DNA from: Methylocystis sp. | Lineage (GTDB): Bacteria > Pseudomonadota > Alphaproteobacteria > Rhizobiales > Beijerinckiaceae | Assembly: GCA_016178015.1 (NCBI GenBank) | Contig: JACOUB010000034.1 | Coordinates: forward strand, 1 to 64,000 | Length of the DNA stretch: 64,000 nucleotides | Direction of reading: 5' to 3' | In this document: positions 63,529 to 64,000 of the stretch, one piece after another | How positions within the stretch are numbered: position 1 is the first letter of the stretch | Layout of the letters: the number at the start of each line of letters is the position of its first letter | The notes under the pieces: generated by a model | What the model saw: only the letters and a program-made list of their open reading frames with translations | The model's database searches: none | Told to the model about the DNA's origin: nothing | Translations under genes and position numbers: made by a program

Positions 63529-63542
63529 TATGCCGTGGCATA
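63529..63542. promoter_or_regulatory. Palindromic operator candidate of vapBC
   Basis: TATGCCGTGGCATA is a perfect 14-bp palindrome 17 bases upstream of the vapB start. VapB-type antitoxins bind such inverted repeats over their promoter. Confidence 0.55.
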
Positions 63543-63582
63543 TGCTTAACATGAAAACCTGTTCCCGCCAATGTCCAATCGC

Positions 63583-63629
63583 GGCAGTAGGCAGTCGGCA
63601 GTAAGGCGAATTGCCGACTGCCTACTGCC
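63583..63629. repeat. Perfect 18-bp inverted repeat overlapping a gene end
   Basis: Arms 63583-63600 and 63612-63629 (GGCAGTAGGCAGTCGGCA) pair perfectly around 11 bases; part of the arm, CGACTGCC, repeats just after. It includes the stop codon of the membrane protein that follows. Such CTGCC-rich repeats occur in other Proteobacteria. Confidence 0.85.
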
Positions 63630-64000
63630 GACTGCCCCGCAGCGCGAGTTCATAGATGGTCCAGGCGACGACGCCGATCAAAACAGCGTCGCACACGCTC
63701 ACATACCAATAGGGCATGGCCGCGGCGACGCGTGGTTGGAGAAAATGCGCGGCGCCGGCGAGGAACGCGGTCAGCGGCAAGAGCCCCGCGAGGGCGAGCG
63801 GCGCCGGTCGGCCGCGATCGCGAAACCGCTTGGCGGAGAGATTGACCCAGCTTATCGCGATGAGCACTACCGCTAGCGCGTAGACCAACGCATAAGCATA
63901 GGCGGCGACGGTCATCGGAACGAACAACGGGCTCTTCGAAAGATCGTGCTCGGCGTAAGGCGACAGCGCGCGCCACCCCAGCGCCAGCGGAACCAGCGCG
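63622..64000 (-). CDS. Membrane protein, DUF805-like, N-terminus outside window
   Basis: The frame is open to the right edge, so the start is missing; 125 codons are visible. About four hydrophobic segments (VAAYAYALVYALAVVLIAIS, LALAGLLPLTAFLAGAA, VCDAVLIGVVAWTIY) and the loop NLSAKRFRDRGRPAPLA, like the K/R-R-x-R/H-D-R-G motif of DUF805 inner-membrane proteins. The last residues GSRQ and the TAG come from the inverted repeat at 63583-63629. Function unknown. Confidence 0.72.
   Translation of the reverse strand, partial: ALVPLALGWRALSPYAEHDLSKSPLFVPMTVAAYAYALVYALAVVLIAISWVNLSAKRFRDRGRPAPLALAGLLPLTAFLAGAAHFLQPRVAAAMPYWYVSVCDAVLIGVVAWTIYELALRGSRQ

Overview
The window is a gene-dense, high-GC chromosomal stretch from an alphaproteobacterium, most likely Hyphomicrobiales (Rhizobiales). 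The evidence is the housekeeping gene content and order (gatC-gatA-chorismate mutase, ubiE beside mutM, envC-ctpA, sdhE-mfd, chorismate mutase-hisC-tyrC, pdxA-rsmA, rsfS-rlmH), heme synthesis with an Asp-type HemB, System I cytochrome c maturation genes and a Rhizobiales-style load of palindromic intergenic repeats. A placement near Beijerinckiaceae/Methylocystaceae is a guess. There is no phage, insertion sequence, CRISPR array or rRNA operon.

Layout. 0-5.4 kb: end of a CobW-type metallochaperone, comF, glutaredoxin, a DUF1178 protein, a TacA/TacT toxin-antitoxin pair between repeats, hemB and a Pro-rich secreted protein. 5.4-12 kb: a Lys/Arg/Ala-rich histone-H1-like protein, gatB, chorismate mutase, gatA, gatC, an UPF0173 hydrolase and ruvX. 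12-17 kb: two small hypotheticals, dprA, plsY, rpsA. 17-24.7 kb: FAD-linked hydroxyacid dehydrogenase, RumA-like and TlyA rRNA methyltransferases, an ABC-2 exporter, mutM, ubiE. 24.7-25.5 kb: a gene-free island of nested palindromes. 25.5-31.5 kb: ccmG-ccmD-ccmC, ctpA-envC, hemN.

31.9-42.5 kb is the most accessory-looking part: an AprI/Inh-type inhibitor, a choline-kinase-like phosphotransferase coupled to a dimethylglycine/sarcosine-dehydrogenase-like flavoprotein, a PAS-GGDEF-EAL regulator, ethanolamine ammonia-lyase (eutC, eutB) and a divergent aldehyde dehydrogenase. Together these suggest use of ethanolamine and methylated amines without a microcompartment. 42.7-51 kb: bamD (with no lipobox cysteine), recN, a DUF2975/HTH/aspartyl-protease-like operon behind an AT-rich palindrome, and the aromatic amino-acid operon. 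51-61 kb: mfd, sdhE, tRNA-Asp, pdxA-rsmA, a quinone oxidoreductase, a candidate small RNA with an anti-Shine-Dalgarno loop, rsfS-rlmH, enoyl-CoA hydratase. 61-64 kb: dapE, a lone DUF1902/HicB-like protein, vapBC with a palindromic operator candidate, and a membrane protein cut by the window edge.

Three families of intergenic inverted repeats recur throughout: REP-A (CTCTCCCGC...GCGGGAGAG arms), REP-B (about 145-180 bp, with arms resembling CGTCATGCCCGCG and GGCCGGGCTTGTCCC) and REP-C (perfect 25-bp inverted repeats around GCGAGCCTGAAGGCTCGC). They sit almost only between genes; the exceptions are one REP-A inside the comF reading frame, one palindrome that overlaps the ubiE stop codon and a separate inverted repeat that supplies the stop of the last gene.
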